The notes beneath the pieces were generated by a model that saw nothing but the letters and a program-made list of their open reading frames with translations, ran no database searches and was not told the DNA's origin. Shown here in pieces: positions 1-8,773 of a stretch of DNA of 20,622 nt. Location: the NCBI GenBank assembly GCA_020446285.1, contig JAGREZ010000108.1, positions 2,434-23,055 on the forward strand, written 5' to 3'. The DNA comes from Geminicoccaceae bacterium. Its GTDB lineage: Bacteria; Pseudomonadota; Alphaproteobacteria; Geminicoccales; Geminicoccaceae. Within the stretch, counting starts at the first letter, position 1. The number at the start of each line of letters is the position of its first letter. A program made the position numbers and the translations under genes.

Positions 1-2
1 GG

Positions 3-1805
3 TCACGCTGCACGAATGTCGCGGAACTGGAGGCGGGCGAGGCGGGCATAGAGGCCGCCCCTTGCCTCGAGTTCGGCATGGGCGCCGGTCTCGACGATGC
101 GCCCCCTGTCCATGACGATGATGCGGTCGGCGCGCTGGACGGTGGCGAGCCTGTGGGCGATGACGATGCTGGTGCGGTCCCGCATCAGCCGTTCGAGCGC
201 ATCCTGCACGAGCCGCTCGTTCTCGGCGTCGAGCGCGCTGGTCGCCTCGTCGAGGAGGAGCAGTGCCGGATCGCAGAGGATGGCGCGGGCGATGGCGACG
301 CGCTGGCGCTGGCCGCCGGACAGGCGCACGCCCTTCTCGCCGAGAAAGCTGTTCAGGCCGTCGGGCAGGGCTTCGAGGAAATCGAGGGCCGCGGCGGCTT
401 CGGCGGCGGCGAGCACCTCCGCGTCGCCCGCATCGGGGCGTCCGTAGCGGATATTGCTCCAGGCATCGCTCGAAAAGATCACCGGTTCCTGCGGCACGAG
501 GCCGATGCGGCTGCGATAGGCGGCGGGGTCGAAACGGTCGATGGGTGTGCCGTCGAGCAGGATGCGCCCCTGACCCGGATCGTAGAAGCGCATGAGCAGC
601 TGGAAGATGCTGGTCTTGCCCGCACCCGACGGGCCGACGAGGGCGACGGTCTCGCCGGGTGCTATGTGCAGGTCGATGCCCTCGAGCACCGGCCGGTCCG
701 GGTGGGAGGGATAGGCGAAGGACACATTGTCGATCCGCACGTCTCCCCGCGATGTCTCCGGCAGCGGTGCCGGATCGGCGGGGGCGGTGATCGAGGGCTC
801 CGTCTCCAGCAGTTCGAACAGTCTTTCGGTCGCACCCGCCGCCCGCTGGAGATCGCCGAAAACGTCGCTGAGCCCGCCGAACGCGCTGGCGACGATGGTG
901 GCGTAGAAGACGAAGGAGGAGAGCTCGCCGGCGGTGATCCGTCCGGCGACGACATCGAGGCCGCCGATCCACAGCACCGCGACCACCGCGCCGAAGACGA
1001 GGGCGATGACGATCGCGGCCATCATGCCCCGTGCCCATGCACGCGAGGCGGCCGCGCGGAACGCATCCTCGCTGGCCTCCTCGAAGGCGGCGCGCTCGCG
1101 CTCCTCCTGGGCGAAGGCCTGGACGGTGCGGACCGCGTTGACGGTCTCCTCGGCATGTCCGCTGACATCGGCCATGCGGTCCTGCGAGACCTTCGACAGG
1201 CTGCGCACCTGACGGCCGAAGAGGATGATGGGCATGACCACGAGCGGCACGGCGAGCAGGACGATGCCGGAGAGCTTGGGATTGGACCAGACGAGAAGGG
1301 CGATGCCGCCGAAGACCAGAAGCAGGTTGCGCAGCGCCTGGGTCACGGATGCGCCGATGACGGTCTGCACGACGGTGGTGTCGGTGGTCAGGCGCGAGAG
1401 TACCTCGCCGGTACGGGTCACCTCGAAGAAGCCGGGCGGCATGCGGATGATGTGACGATAGACGTCGCGCCTGATATCGGCGACCACGCGCTCGCCGAGC
1501 CAGCTCACGAGATAGGAGCGGGCGAAGGTCGCGAGCGCGAGCACGGTGATGACGATGAGGACGGCTTCGAGCGCATGGGCGAGCGCATCGCTCTTGCCGG
1601 CGGAGATTCCGCTGTCGACCAGATAGCGAAGGCCGACGCCCAGCGACAGCACCGATGCCGCGGCGAGCACCAGTGCGACCACGGTCAGTGCTACGCGCGG
1701 TGCATGCGGGCGGAGATAGCCGGCGAGACGGCGGAGCTGGCGCAGGTCGCGGCTGCGCGCACGGGCATCGCCATCGCTTTCGAGCTGCCGTCCGGCTCCT
1801 TCCAT
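3..1805 (-). CDS. MsbA-related ABC exporter, fused permease and ATPase
   Basis: This is a 600-residue half-transporter with permease and ATPase in one chain, acting in the inner membrane as a homodimer. An ABC type-1 transmembrane domain (about residues 25-325, six hydrophobic segments) is followed by a nucleotide-binding domain. Walker A is GPSGAGKTS (391-399), the Q-loop is VPQEP (437-441), the signature is LSGGQRQR (495-502), Walker B is ALLLLDE with catalytic E520, and the H-loop histidine is H551, so the ATPase looks intact. I chose the ATG at 1805 because GGAG lies about 9 bases upstream; the frame stays open further upstream but that part is not exporter-like. It matches the MsbA-related group of proteobacterial exporters, often found beside rpmE in alphaproteobacteria. 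The substrate is unknown (lipid or drug). It is divergent from rpmE. The stop codon is 2 bases from the window edge. Confidence 0.93.
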   Translation of the reverse strand: MEGAGRQLESDGDARARSRDLRQLRRLAGYLRPHAPRVALTVVALVLAAASVLSLGVGLRYLVDSGISAGKSDALAHALEAVLIVITVLALATFARSYLVSWLGERVVADIRRDVYRHIIRMPPGFFEVTRTGEVLSRLTTDTTVVQTVIGASVTQALRNLLLVFGGIALLVWSNPKLSGIVLLAVPLVVMPIILFGRQVRSLSKVSQDRMADVSGHAEETVNAVRTVQAFAQEERERAAFEEASEDAFRAAASRAWARGMMAAIVIALVFGAVVAVLWIGGLDVVAGRITAGELSSFVFYATIVASAFGGLSDVFGDLQRAAGATERLFELLETEPSITAPADPAPLPETSRGDVRIDNVSFAYPSHPDRPVLEGIDLHIAPGETVALVGPSGAGKTSIFQLLMRFYDPGQGRILLDGTPIDRFDPAAYRSRIGLVPQEPVIFSSDAWSNIRYGRPDAGDAEVLAAAEAAAALDFLEALPDGLNSFLGEKGVRLSGGQRQRVAIARAILCDPALLLLDEATSALDAENERLVQDALERLMRDRTSIVIAHRLATVQRADRIIVMDRGRIVETGAHAELEARGGLYARLARLQFRDIRAA

Positions 1806-1820
1806 GATGTCCTTCTCCAG

Positions 1821-1859
1821 TTCGACTTGCGGCGCGCTCCAATTCGACTTGCGGCGCGC
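1821..1859. repeat. 17-bp direct repeat, two copies, period 22
   Basis: TTCGACTTGCGGCGCGC occurs at 1821-1837 and again at 1843-1859, a perfect match separated by 5 bases. It lies just upstream of the ABC exporter start, on the side of its promoter. A 22-bp period is two helical turns, so a paired operator is possible, but a simple slippage duplication explains it as well. Confidence 0.85.
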
Positions 1860-1964
1860 AGCCAATGATGGCAGACAGCGCCACTTCGAACCCATGACGA
1901 GTAAGCACACCGGCCGGATTTTCATCGCGGCGTGACACGGTCGCGCCGCCGGGCGAATGTGCCC

Positions 1965-1993
1965 TTGAGCTTTCGCCGTTGCGCCGCTATATA
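1965..1993 (+). promoter_or_regulatory. sigma70-type promoter for rpmE-rpmJ
   Basis: A -35 box TTGAGC (1965-1970) and a -10 box TATATA (1988-1993) are separated by exactly 17 bases. Transcription would start near 2000, leaving a leader of about 22 bases that contains only the ribosome binding site of rpmE. This is the clearest promoter in the window and fits constitutive ribosomal protein expression. Confidence 0.75.
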
Positions 1994-2021
1994 CCGGCCA
2001 CCTCACGAGGAGGAAAGTTTC

Positions 2022-2246
2022 GTGAAGAAGGATATCCACCCGGATTACCACGAGATCACCGTGGTGATGACCGACGGTACGAGTTTCAAGACCCGTTCGA
2101 CCATGGGTGCCGAGGGCGATACCCTCACGCTCGACGTCGATCCGAAGTCGCATCCGGCGTGGACCGGCGGTGCGCTGCAGGTACGCGAGCGCGGGCAGGT
2201 CGAGAAGTTCAATCGTCGTTTCCAGAGTTTTCGCCGCAAGAAGTAG
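2022..2246 (+). CDS. rpmE: 50S ribosomal protein L31, cysteine-free form
   Basis: This is a 74-residue protein of the large ribosomal subunit, located at the central protuberance and bridging to the small subunit. The N-terminus [11 protein letters not shown], the central [18 protein letters not shown] and the HPAWTGG segment are typical of alphaproteobacterial L31. There is no cysteine, so this is the zinc-independent form. The start is GTG at 2022: AGGAGG at 2008-2013 lies 8 bases upstream and the family N-terminus begins exactly there. An in-frame ATG at 1932 would add 30 residues unlike any L31 and would lie upstream of the promoter. rpmJ follows after 42 bases in the same direction. Confidence 0.96.
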   Translation: MKKDIHPDYHEITVVMTDGTSFKTRSTMGAEGDTLTLDVDPKSHPAWTGGALQVRERGQVEKFNRRFQSFRRKK

Positions 2247-2288
2247 GCCGCGAAACCAGACTGTCAGCAAGACTGCCTGAGAGAGAAC

Positions 2289-2414
2289 ATGAAAGTCCGC
2301 AATTCGCTCAAGACCGCCAAGCTGCGCCACAAGGATTGTCGCATGGTGCGTCGCAAGGGCCGCGTCTACATCATCAACAAGAAGGATCCGCGCTTCAAGG
2401 CTCGCCAGGGCTGA
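2289..2414 (+). CDS. rpmJ: 50S ribosomal protein L36, 41-residue form
   Basis: A short gene for a basic protein of 41 residues beginning [20 protein letters not shown] and ending [12 protein letters not shown], which matches the alphaproteobacterial L36 pattern almost throughout. L36 is the smallest large-subunit protein and sits near the L7/L12 stalk base. Only one cysteine (C17) is present, so the zinc ribbon seen in the 38-residue zinc form cannot form. The gene is 42 bases behind rpmE with no promoter visible between them, and the GAGAGA just before the ATG serves as a weak ribosome binding site. Co-transcription with rpmE ending at the hairpins downstream is likely. Confidence 0.95.
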   Translation: MKVRNSLKTAKLRHKDCRMVRRKGRVYIINKKDPRFKARQG

Positions 2415-2424
2415 GTTGACGCGA

Positions 2425-2451
2425 CGCCGCCTCCCTTGGGGAGCTGCGGCG
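2425..2451 (+). other. strong hairpin directly after rpmJ
   Basis: CGCCGC-CTCCC (2425-2435), loop TTG, then GGGAG-CT-GCGGCG (2439-2451) form an 11-bp stem with a 2-base bulge. It starts 10 bases after the rpmJ stop. No T tract follows, so on its own it is not a typical intrinsic terminator. It may protect the mRNA 3' end or assist the terminator next to it. Confidence 0.6.
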
Positions 2452-2465
2452 AGGGTCGTTCCGGC

Positions 2466-2495
2466 AAGCCGGCGGGCATGGTTCGCCGGCTTTTT
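2466..2495 (+). terminator. intrinsic terminator of rpmE-rpmJ
   Basis: AAGCCGGCG (2466-2474) pairs perfectly with CGCCGGCTT (2484-2492) around a 9-base loop, and the T run continues to 2495, giving five T in a row from 2491. Its position 52 bases after the rpmJ stop fits the end of the operon. Confidence 0.8.
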
Positions 2496-2545
2496 CGCGT
2501 TGCAGATTCGCGATTTCGCGTTGCAGATTCGCGATTTCGCGTTGC
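2494..2545. repeat. 21-bp tandem repeat, two full copies and part of a third
   Basis: The 21-base unit starting TTCGCGTTGCAGATTCGCG is present at 2494-2514 and 2515-2535, with the first 10 bases of a third copy at 2536-2545. It begins at the T tract of the rpmJ terminator. The rest of the gap to the IclR gene (2546-2782) holds no gene that I can see, only possible regulatory sequence. Confidence 0.9.
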
Positions 2546-2686
2546 GCGTTCGCGGGTGGCATCATCCACGCCGGGTCCTTTGCGGAGATCTGTGCGCGGA
2601 AACATGTGCGAGGAGGCTTGCGCGAGGGGACTTGCGAAAGCACACGGATCTGGCCGATAAAGCCGACGGTCGGCGCAAGGTGCTTG

Positions 2687-2720
2687 CATGTCATGTCTTG
2701 CGCATGTCGCGCAGGGCATG
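2687..2720. promoter_or_regulatory. four CATGTC motifs upstream of the IclR gene
   Basis: CATGTC occurs at 2687-2692, 2692-2697, 2703-2708 and 2715-2720, all in the same orientation, ending 62 bases before the IclR start codon. Clustered short repeats in the leader of a regulator gene suggest an operator, perhaps for autoregulation. A weak promoter-like pair lies just upstream (TTGCGA 2632-2637 and GATAAA 2656-2661, spacing 18). Neither is proven. Confidence 0.35.
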
Positions 2721-2782
2721 TCTGTTTCCTGCCTTGCCCCTGTCGGGAACGGGGAGTGCGTCGGGATGCTCCGGAAGGAACC

Positions 2783-3613
2783 ATGTCGGTAGAGAACATC
2801 GCCAGCGAGGTGACGTCTGTAAGGAAATCGCAGTCGAGCGGTCAGGTCCAGTCGCTCAAGCGCGCGTTGAGCCTGCTCAACGCCCTTGCGGTGCATTCGG
2901 AGGGAATGACGCTCACCGAACTCGCGCAGTCGGTCGGCCTGCCACCCTCGACCGCCCACCGCCTGCTGACGACACTGGAAAGCGAGCGCTATGTGCGCTT
3001 CGAGCCGGGCGAGCATCTCTGGCAGGTCGGCGTGCAGGCATTCGTCAGCGGCAATGCCTTCCTCCGCAGCCGCGACATTGCCCGCATGTCGAGGCGCTTC
3101 ATGCGCCGGCTGATGGAGGAGAGCGGCGAGACCGCCAATCTTTATGTGCATGAGGGCGGCGAGGCGGTCTGTCTCGGTCAGGTGGAAAGCCGTCAGCTCA
3201 TGCGTGCCATATCGCGGCCGGGCGGCAAGGTGAAGATGCACTGTTCGGGCGCCGGCAAGGCCATCCTCGCGCATATGCGCCGCGAGGAACTCGAAACGAT
3301 CCTCGGCGAACACGGGATGCCGCGCATCACCGCCCACACGATCACCGACCGGGCGGCGCTGGACGAGGATCTCGAACGCATCCGCTCCCGCGGCTTTTCG
3401 GTGGATGACGGCGAGCACGCCATCGGCCTTCGCTGCGTCGCCTCGCCGATCTTCGACGAAAACGCGCGCCCGCTCGCCGCCCTGTCGCTCTCGGGGCCGA
3501 CGGCACGCATCCACGATGACGGTCTCGAACGGCTCGGCAGGCTGGTCAGAGCCATCGCCGCCGAAATCACCCGCGATCTCGGCGGCGTCTTGCCGCGACC
3601 TCGTGGTGACTGA
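2783..3613 (+). CDS. IclR-family transcriptional regulator
   Basis: A cytoplasmic DNA-binding regulator of 276 residues, the usual IclR length. The N-terminal winged helix-turn-helix is at about 22-85, with MTLTELAQSVGLPPSTAHR (42-60) as the HTH. The C-terminal effector-binding domain follows, with the family pattern HCSGAGKAILA (153-163) and the GxRCVASPIFD strand (215-225). The ATG at 2783 has GGAAGGAA just upstream. It is the first gene of the plus-strand run that leads into glycerate kinase and glcDEF, so the likely effector is a small hydroxy or oxo acid such as glyoxylate, glycolate or glycerate. That is inference from position only. IclR proteins commonly control exactly such cassettes, including glyoxylate-sensing members. 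Confidence 0.93.
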   Translation: MSVENIASEVTSVRKSQSSGQVQSLKRALSLLNALAVHSEGMTLTELAQSVGLPPSTAHRLLTTLESERYVRFEPGEHLWQVGVQAFVSGNAFLRSRDIARMSRRFMRRLMEESGETANLYVHEGGEAVCLGQVESRQLMRAISRPGGKVKMHCSGAGKAILAHMRREELETILGEHGMPRITAHTITDRAALDEDLERIRSRGFSVDDGEHAIGLRCVASPIFDENARPLAALSLSGPTARIHDDGLERLGRLVRAIAAEITRDLGGVLPRPRGD

Positions 3614-3640
3614 TTTCGTGCTATCGACGGCGTCATCCGT

Positions 3641-3666
3641 GACGAACGCGCGAGACGAACGCGCGA
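3641..3666. repeat. 13-bp perfect tandem duplication ahead of the LysE-type gene
   Basis: GACGAACGCGCGA is repeated head to tail at 3641-3653 and 3654-3666, ending one base before an ATG at 3668. The duplication pushes away whatever lay upstream and leaves that ATG without a good ribosome binding site. Confidence 0.9.
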
Positions 3667-3691
3667 GATGACGGGAACCGGGAGAATTGAA

Positions 3692-4306
3692 TTGGACCTG
3701 TTTTCGATCGCCATCTTTGCCGGCGCACTGCTGCTGAATGCCGGCTTGCCCGGACCGAGTATCGCTGCCCTCGTTTCCCGCGTGATTGCCAGCGGCTGGC
3801 GGGATGTCATTCCCTTTCTCGCCGCCATGTGGATCGGCGAGGCCATCTGGCTCACGATGGCGATGACCGGCCTGACCGCGCTGGCGCAGACCTTCCAGAC
3901 CGGTTTCGAGGTCCTGAAATGGCTCGGCATCGCCTATCTCTGCTGGCTGGCGGTGAAGATGTGGCGGCAGCCGGTGAACGATGAGGCGGACATGCTTCCC
4001 CGGCGCTCGTCTTCCCTGTCGATGTTCGCCACCGGCATGGCGCTGACCCTCGGCAATCCGAAGATCATGGTGTTCTACATCGCCCTTCTGCCGTCATTGA
4101 TTGATCTTTCATCGGTTGGCTTGCGGGAATGGTCGGTTCTGGTCAGTGTCACGCTGCTGACGCTGGCGGCGGTCGATCTGGCGTGGGTTTTCCTCGCGCA
4201 CAAGGCACGTCTGCTGCTGCGAACGCCGCGTGCGACACGCATCGCCAACCGGGTCGGTGCGGTTGCCCTCGGCGGAGCGGCGACCGCGATCGCGACCCGC
4301 AACTGA
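3692..4306 (+). CDS. LysE/RhtB-family amino acid or metabolite exporter
   Basis: An inner-membrane protein of 204 residues with about six hydrophobic segments. The family N-terminal motif appears as LNAGLPGPSIAALV and the conserved LTLGNPKIMVFYIALLP lies in the middle. LysE/RhtB proteins export amino acids or related metabolites by proton antiport; the substrate here cannot be read from sequence. I prefer the TTG at 3692: GGGAG lies 7 bases upstream and the resulting MDLFSI start matches the family. The alternative ATG at 3668 adds 8 residues but has only a weak binding site behind a 13-bp duplication. It follows the IclR gene by 78 bases and precedes glycerate kinase by 91, so it probably belongs to the same unit. 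Confidence 0.88.
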   Translation: MDLFSIAIFAGALLLNAGLPGPSIAALVSRVIASGWRDVIPFLAAMWIGEAIWLTMAMTGLTALAQTFQTGFEVLKWLGIAYLCWLAVKMWRQPVNDEADMLPRRSSSLSMFATGMALTLGNPKIMVFYIALLPSLIDLSSVGLREWSVLVSVTLLTLAAVDLAWVFLAHKARLLLRTPRATRIANRVGAVALGGAATAIATRN

Positions 4307-4397
4307 CGCTCCGCGCACGGTCGGATTGACGGGCTTCGCCGATTGCCAAAGGGCGCCTGTGCTGGGTACATGGGACCGGTCAGTCGGGGAGAGGATG

Positions 4398-5681
4398 ATG
4401 AAGCCAGGAGAGCTTCTGCGCTCGATGCTGGATGCGGCGGTCGATGCCGCCCTGCCGGAGCGGGTGATCGGGGCGCATCTGCCGGAGCCGCCGGAGGGGG
4501 CGACCTTCGTGATCGGCATGGGCAAGGCCAGTGCCGCCATGGCGCGGGCGCTGGAGGAACGCTGGCCGGGCGAACTCGATGGGCTGGTCATCACCCGCTA
4601 CGGCCATGCGGTTCCCTGCGAACGGATCGAGATCGTCGAGGCGGCGCATCCGGTTCCGGATGAGGCGGGACAGGCCGCCGCCGCGCGCATTCTGGAAATG
4701 GTGGCGGAACTCGGCGCCGACGATCTCGTCATCGCGCTCATATCGGGCGGCGGTTCGTCGCTGTCGGCGCTGCCGGCCGCGGGACTGACGCTCGCCGACA
4801 AGCAGGACGTCAACCGGGCGCTGCTGCGCTCGGGCGCGAACATCTCGGAGATGAACTGCGTTCGCAAGCATCTCTCGGCGATCAAGGGGGGCAGGCTGGC
4901 TGCCGCCGTCGCCCCGGCGCGGCTGGTGACGCTGATGATCTCGGATGTGCCCGGCGACGATCCGGCGGTGATCGCCTCAGGGCCGACCGTGCCCGATCCG
5001 ACCACGCGCGCCGACGCGCTGGCGATCGTCGAGAAGTACGGTATCGGGCTCGCCGGGCATGTGCGGGCGCATCTCGAAAGCGACGGCTGCGAGACGCCCA
5101 AGCCCGGTGATGCGGCGTTCGAGCGGACGGAGAACATCATGATCGCCACGCCGCAATCCTCGCTGGAGGCAGCCGCGCGGATCGCCGAGGCGGCCGGTTA
5201 CAGGACGCATATTCTCGGCGATTCGATCGAGGGCGAGGCGCGGGACGTGGCCAGGGTCATGGCCGGGATCGTCAAGCAGGTGCGTAAATACGGCCAGCCC
5301 TTTAAAGCACCCTGCGTTCTTCTCTCGGGCGGCGAATGCACCGTGACGGTCCGGGGAACGGGCTGCGGCGGGCGCAATGTCGAGTTCCTCAACGCGCTCG
5401 CCGTCGAACTGGACGGCATGGAGGGCGTCTTCGCCCTTGCCGCCGATACGGACGGTGTCGATGGCGGGGCCGAGGTGGCGGGTGCCGTGATCGCCCCGGA
5501 CACGCTGGCGCGGGCGGAAGCGAAAGGGTTGAACGCGAAGAAGGTGCTGGCGGACAATGACGGTCACGGACTGTTCGCCGCACTGGGGGATCAGGTCGTC
5601 ACCGGTGCCACGCTCACCAATGTCAACGATTTCCGCGCGATCATCATCGAACGGGATCGAACGGGCGGAGGCGGCGCGTGA
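4398..5681 (+). CDS. gckA: glycerate 2-kinase, MOFRL family
   Basis: It phosphorylates D-glycerate to 2-phosphoglycerate with ATP and so brings carbon from glyoxylate, tartronate semialdehyde or hydroxypyruvate into glycolysis. The protein is 427 residues long, as expected for the bacterial GckA/TtuD type. The N-terminal domain has VIGMGKAS (38-45, with K43 probably the conserved catalytic lysine) and ISGGGSS (115-121). The C-terminal MOFRL domain has GCGGRNVEF, TDGVDG, NDGHGLF and the ending TGATLTNVNDF. Two adjacent ATGs (4395, 4398) are possible; GGGGAG at 4386-4391 fits 4398. The downstream acetyltransferase gene overlaps by 4 bases, so translation is probably coupled. Position beside glcD fits a route from glycolate through glyoxylate to glycerate; the intermediate enzymes (ligase and reductase, or transaminases) are not in the window. 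Confidence 0.94.
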   Translation: MKPGELLRSMLDAAVDAALPERVIGAHLPEPPEGATFVIGMGKASAAMARALEERWPGELDGLVITRYGHAVPCERIEIVEAAHPVPDEAGQAAAARILEMVAELGADDLVIALISGGGSSLSALPAAGLTLADKQDVNRALLRSGANISEMNCVRKHLSAIKGGRLAAAVAPARLVTLMISDVPGDDPAVIASGPTVPDPTTRADALAIVEKYGIGLAGHVRAHLESDGCETPKPGDAAFERTENIMIATPQSSLEAAARIAEAAGYRTHILGDSIEGEARDVARVMAGIVKQVRKYGQPFKAPCVLLSGGECTVTVRGTGCGGRNVEFLNALAVELDGMEGVFALAADTDGVDGGAEVAGAVIAPDTLARAEAKGLNAKKVLADNDGHGLFAALGDQVVTGATLTNVNDFRAIIIERDRTGGGGA

Positions 5682-6228
5682 TCGAACCCATCGTCATCCG
5701 GCCGGGCGAACCCCGGGATGTCGATGCGGTGAGCATGTTCCTGCGGGATGTATGGCGCCATACCTATGCGCCGCGGCACGGTCTCGAACGGGTCGAGGCG
5801 ATCACGCGGCGCTGGCATGGCCGCGACAGCCTGCTGGCGGATATCGGCGATGGTGCAGCGGTGTTCCTGCTGGCGTTTGCCGGCGACAGGCTGGTCGGCC
5901 ATGCGTTCCTGCAGTCGCCCGGCGGGCCGGTCGCCTGGCTGCGCCGTCTCTATGTCGATCCGGATTGCCAGCGGCGCGGCCTTGGCGGACGGTTCCTGTT
6001 CGAACTGGAGGCGAGGCTGGGGGCGGGGGCGGAGACGATGGAGCTCGAGGTCGATCTTCTCGGCAGGAGCGCCATCGCCTTCTATCGTTCGAAAGGGTTC
6101 GTCGAATGCGGCCGCACGCGTGATTGCGGCGACGGCGAGAGCGGAATAGCGGCCATGGTCATGCGCCGGTCGGTGAGCCGGCCGGATGGCCGGATGGTGG
6201 CGGCGGGAGCGGGAGCGGGAGAGGAAGG

Positions 6229-6232
<4 letters not shown>
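5678..6232 (+). CDS. GNAT-family N-acetyltransferase
   Basis: An acetyltransferase of 184 residues. The GNAT fold is recognisable from WLRRLYVDPDCQRRGLGGRF (88-106), where QRRGLGG (98-104) is the acetyl-CoA pyrophosphate loop, and from SAIAFYRSKGFVE (131-143), the typical last strand and helix. The acceptor is unknown. It starts with GTG at 5678, overlapping the glycerate kinase stop by 4 bases with GGAGG 6 bases upstream, and its own stop overlaps the glcD ATG (ATGA). Sitting between two tightly coupled metabolic genes suggests it acts in the same pathway, on a substrate, a side product or an enzyme lysine, but this is inference. The C-terminal tail (about 165-184) is low-complexity Ala/Gly encoded by GGAGCG repeats that also carry the glcD ribosome binding site. 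Confidence 0.88.
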
Positions 6233-7725
<1,493 letters not shown>

Positions 7726-7747
7726 ATCCGGAGCTTCCTCGACGCGC

Positions 7748-8605
7748 TCAAGCCCGTCGGCCGAGCCAGACGAAGAGGACGGTTGCGGCGGCGGCGGCGA
7801 TCATGACGGGATCGATGGTCTCGCCGAGGAGCAGCGCGCCTGCGGCCATGGTCAGATAGACCTGCAGAAGCTGGATCTGCCCGACCTTTGCGATGCCGCC
7901 GAGTGCGAGACCGCGATAGAAGAAGAAAAAGCCGAAGAACTGGGCGAAGACGGTCGCATAGACGGTGCCGGCCCATGCGCTCGGGCCGACATTCGCGAAG
8001 TTTGATGGAGCGGTCACGAAGAGGGTCGGAACGGAAAGCGGCAGGGAGAGGAAAAGCGCCCAGGCGATGACCTCGAGGCCGGGCCTGCGACGCGCGAGGA
8101 CGCCGCCGGCGGCATAGCCGATCGCCGCGAAGATGGCTGCAAGGACGAGGAACAGATCGCCCGGCGCAAAACTGCCATCGCTCTGATAAAGAACGAAAGT
8201 GAGTACCGTGAGCGTTCCGAGTGCGGCCCATATGAAAAAAAACGCTCCCGGTCGCTCGCCTCCGAATGCCATGGCGGCAATGGCGGTGCAGAGCGGCAAG
8301 AGGGCGAGCACGACGCCGCCATGGGAGGAATCGACGCTCTGCATGGCCAGCGCGGAGAACAGCGGAAAGCCGATGACCACACCGGTGATGACACCGAGAA
8401 GGTGGAACCGCTCGCCGGCGGCGGGGCGCGGGCTGCGGTTGAAGGCGAGATAGATCGCCGAAAGACAGCCCGCACCGGCAAGGCGCACGGCGGTCACGAA
8501 CTCGGGCGGCAGGTCGGCGACGGCGATCCGTGTCGCCGGCAAGGACAGGCTGAAGATCGCCACGCCGAGAAAACCGAGAAGGATGCCTTTCCGGCTGTCG
8601 CTCAT
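7748..8605 (-). CDS. EamA/DMT-superfamily transporter
   Basis: An inner-membrane protein of 285 residues with about ten hydrophobic segments in two EamA repeats, the usual drug/metabolite transporter layout. The start MSDSRKGILLGFLGVAIFS places the first helix directly after a short cytoplasmic end, and the repeat boundary lies near residue 145. The substrate cannot be predicted. The gene runs against glcD and glcE and sits between them. The start is uncertain: ATG at 8605 is best by homology, ATG at 8635 would add 10 residues in frame, and a GGAG lies only next to an out-of-frame ATG at 8622 created by a 17-bp duplication (see the repeat at 8590). Translation may depend on coupling through that minigene. 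Confidence 0.88.
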   Translation of the reverse strand: MSDSRKGILLGFLGVAIFSLSLPATRIAVADLPPEFVTAVRLAGAGCLSAIYLAFNRSPRPAAGERFHLLGVITGVVIGFPLFSALAMQSVDSSHGGVVLALLPLCTAIAAMAFGGERPGAFFFIWAALGTLTVLTFVLYQSDGSFAPGDLFLVLAAIFAAIGYAAGGVLARRRPGLEVIAWALFLSLPLSVPTLFVTAPSNFANVGPSAWAGTVYATVFAQFFGFFFFYRGLALGGIAKVGQIQLLQVYLTMAAGALLLGETIDPVMIAAAAATVLFVWLGRRA

Positions 8606-8623
8606 GTCCGGCTGTCGCTCATG
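8590..8623. repeat. 17-bp perfect tandem duplication across the EamA start codon
   Basis: TCCGGCTGTCGCTCATG is present at 8590-8606 and 8607-8623. On the minus strand each copy contains ATG AGC GAC AGC CGG, so the start region of the EamA gene is doubled. Because 17 is not a multiple of 3, the upstream copy opens a different frame that ends after six codons in TGA overlapping the real ATG. Confidence 0.95.
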
Positions 8624-8730
8624 AATGCTCCGCATGGATTGGAAACCGGTCGCGTCCTGTTGTCGATCGCTTGTGCGACCGGCGGGGTATCGACCCGCTC
8701 GATTGCCGGCGGGATATCGACCCGCTCGAT
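8605..8730. repeat. 25-bp direct repeat with one mismatch, period 27
   Basis: Within this leader stretch, a 25-base unit (starting CCGGCGGG, ending TCGACCCGCTCGAT) occurs at 8679-8703 and 8706-8730, differing at one base (G8687 against A8714). It lies in the gene-free gap 8636-9063 between the EamA gene and glcE. Apart from this repeat and the palindrome at 8774-8986 I see no gene in that gap. Confidence 0.8.
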
Positions 8731-8773
8731 GGGATGACGCGCGCTCTTGGGTGGATGCGAGCGGCTCGGTTCG

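Noticed and set aside
78..1868. A 596-codon plus-strand open frame opposite the ABC exporter
   Set aside because: It is the complement of a clear ABC exporter; the translation is Gly/Asp/Glu/Arg-rich, without any domain, as expected for an antisense frame in GC-rich DNA.
2395..2799. Minus-strand frame with a repeated heptad (REIANLQ) suggesting a coiled coil
   Set aside because: The heptad comes from the 21-bp tandem repeat at 2494-2535; the rest has no coding character and it crosses a terminator and the leader of the IclR gene.
8679..8730. CRISPR-like repeats
   Set aside because: Only two copies with a 2-base gap, not regularly spaced units with unique spacers, and no cas genes nearby; the same applies to the other two-copy repeats.
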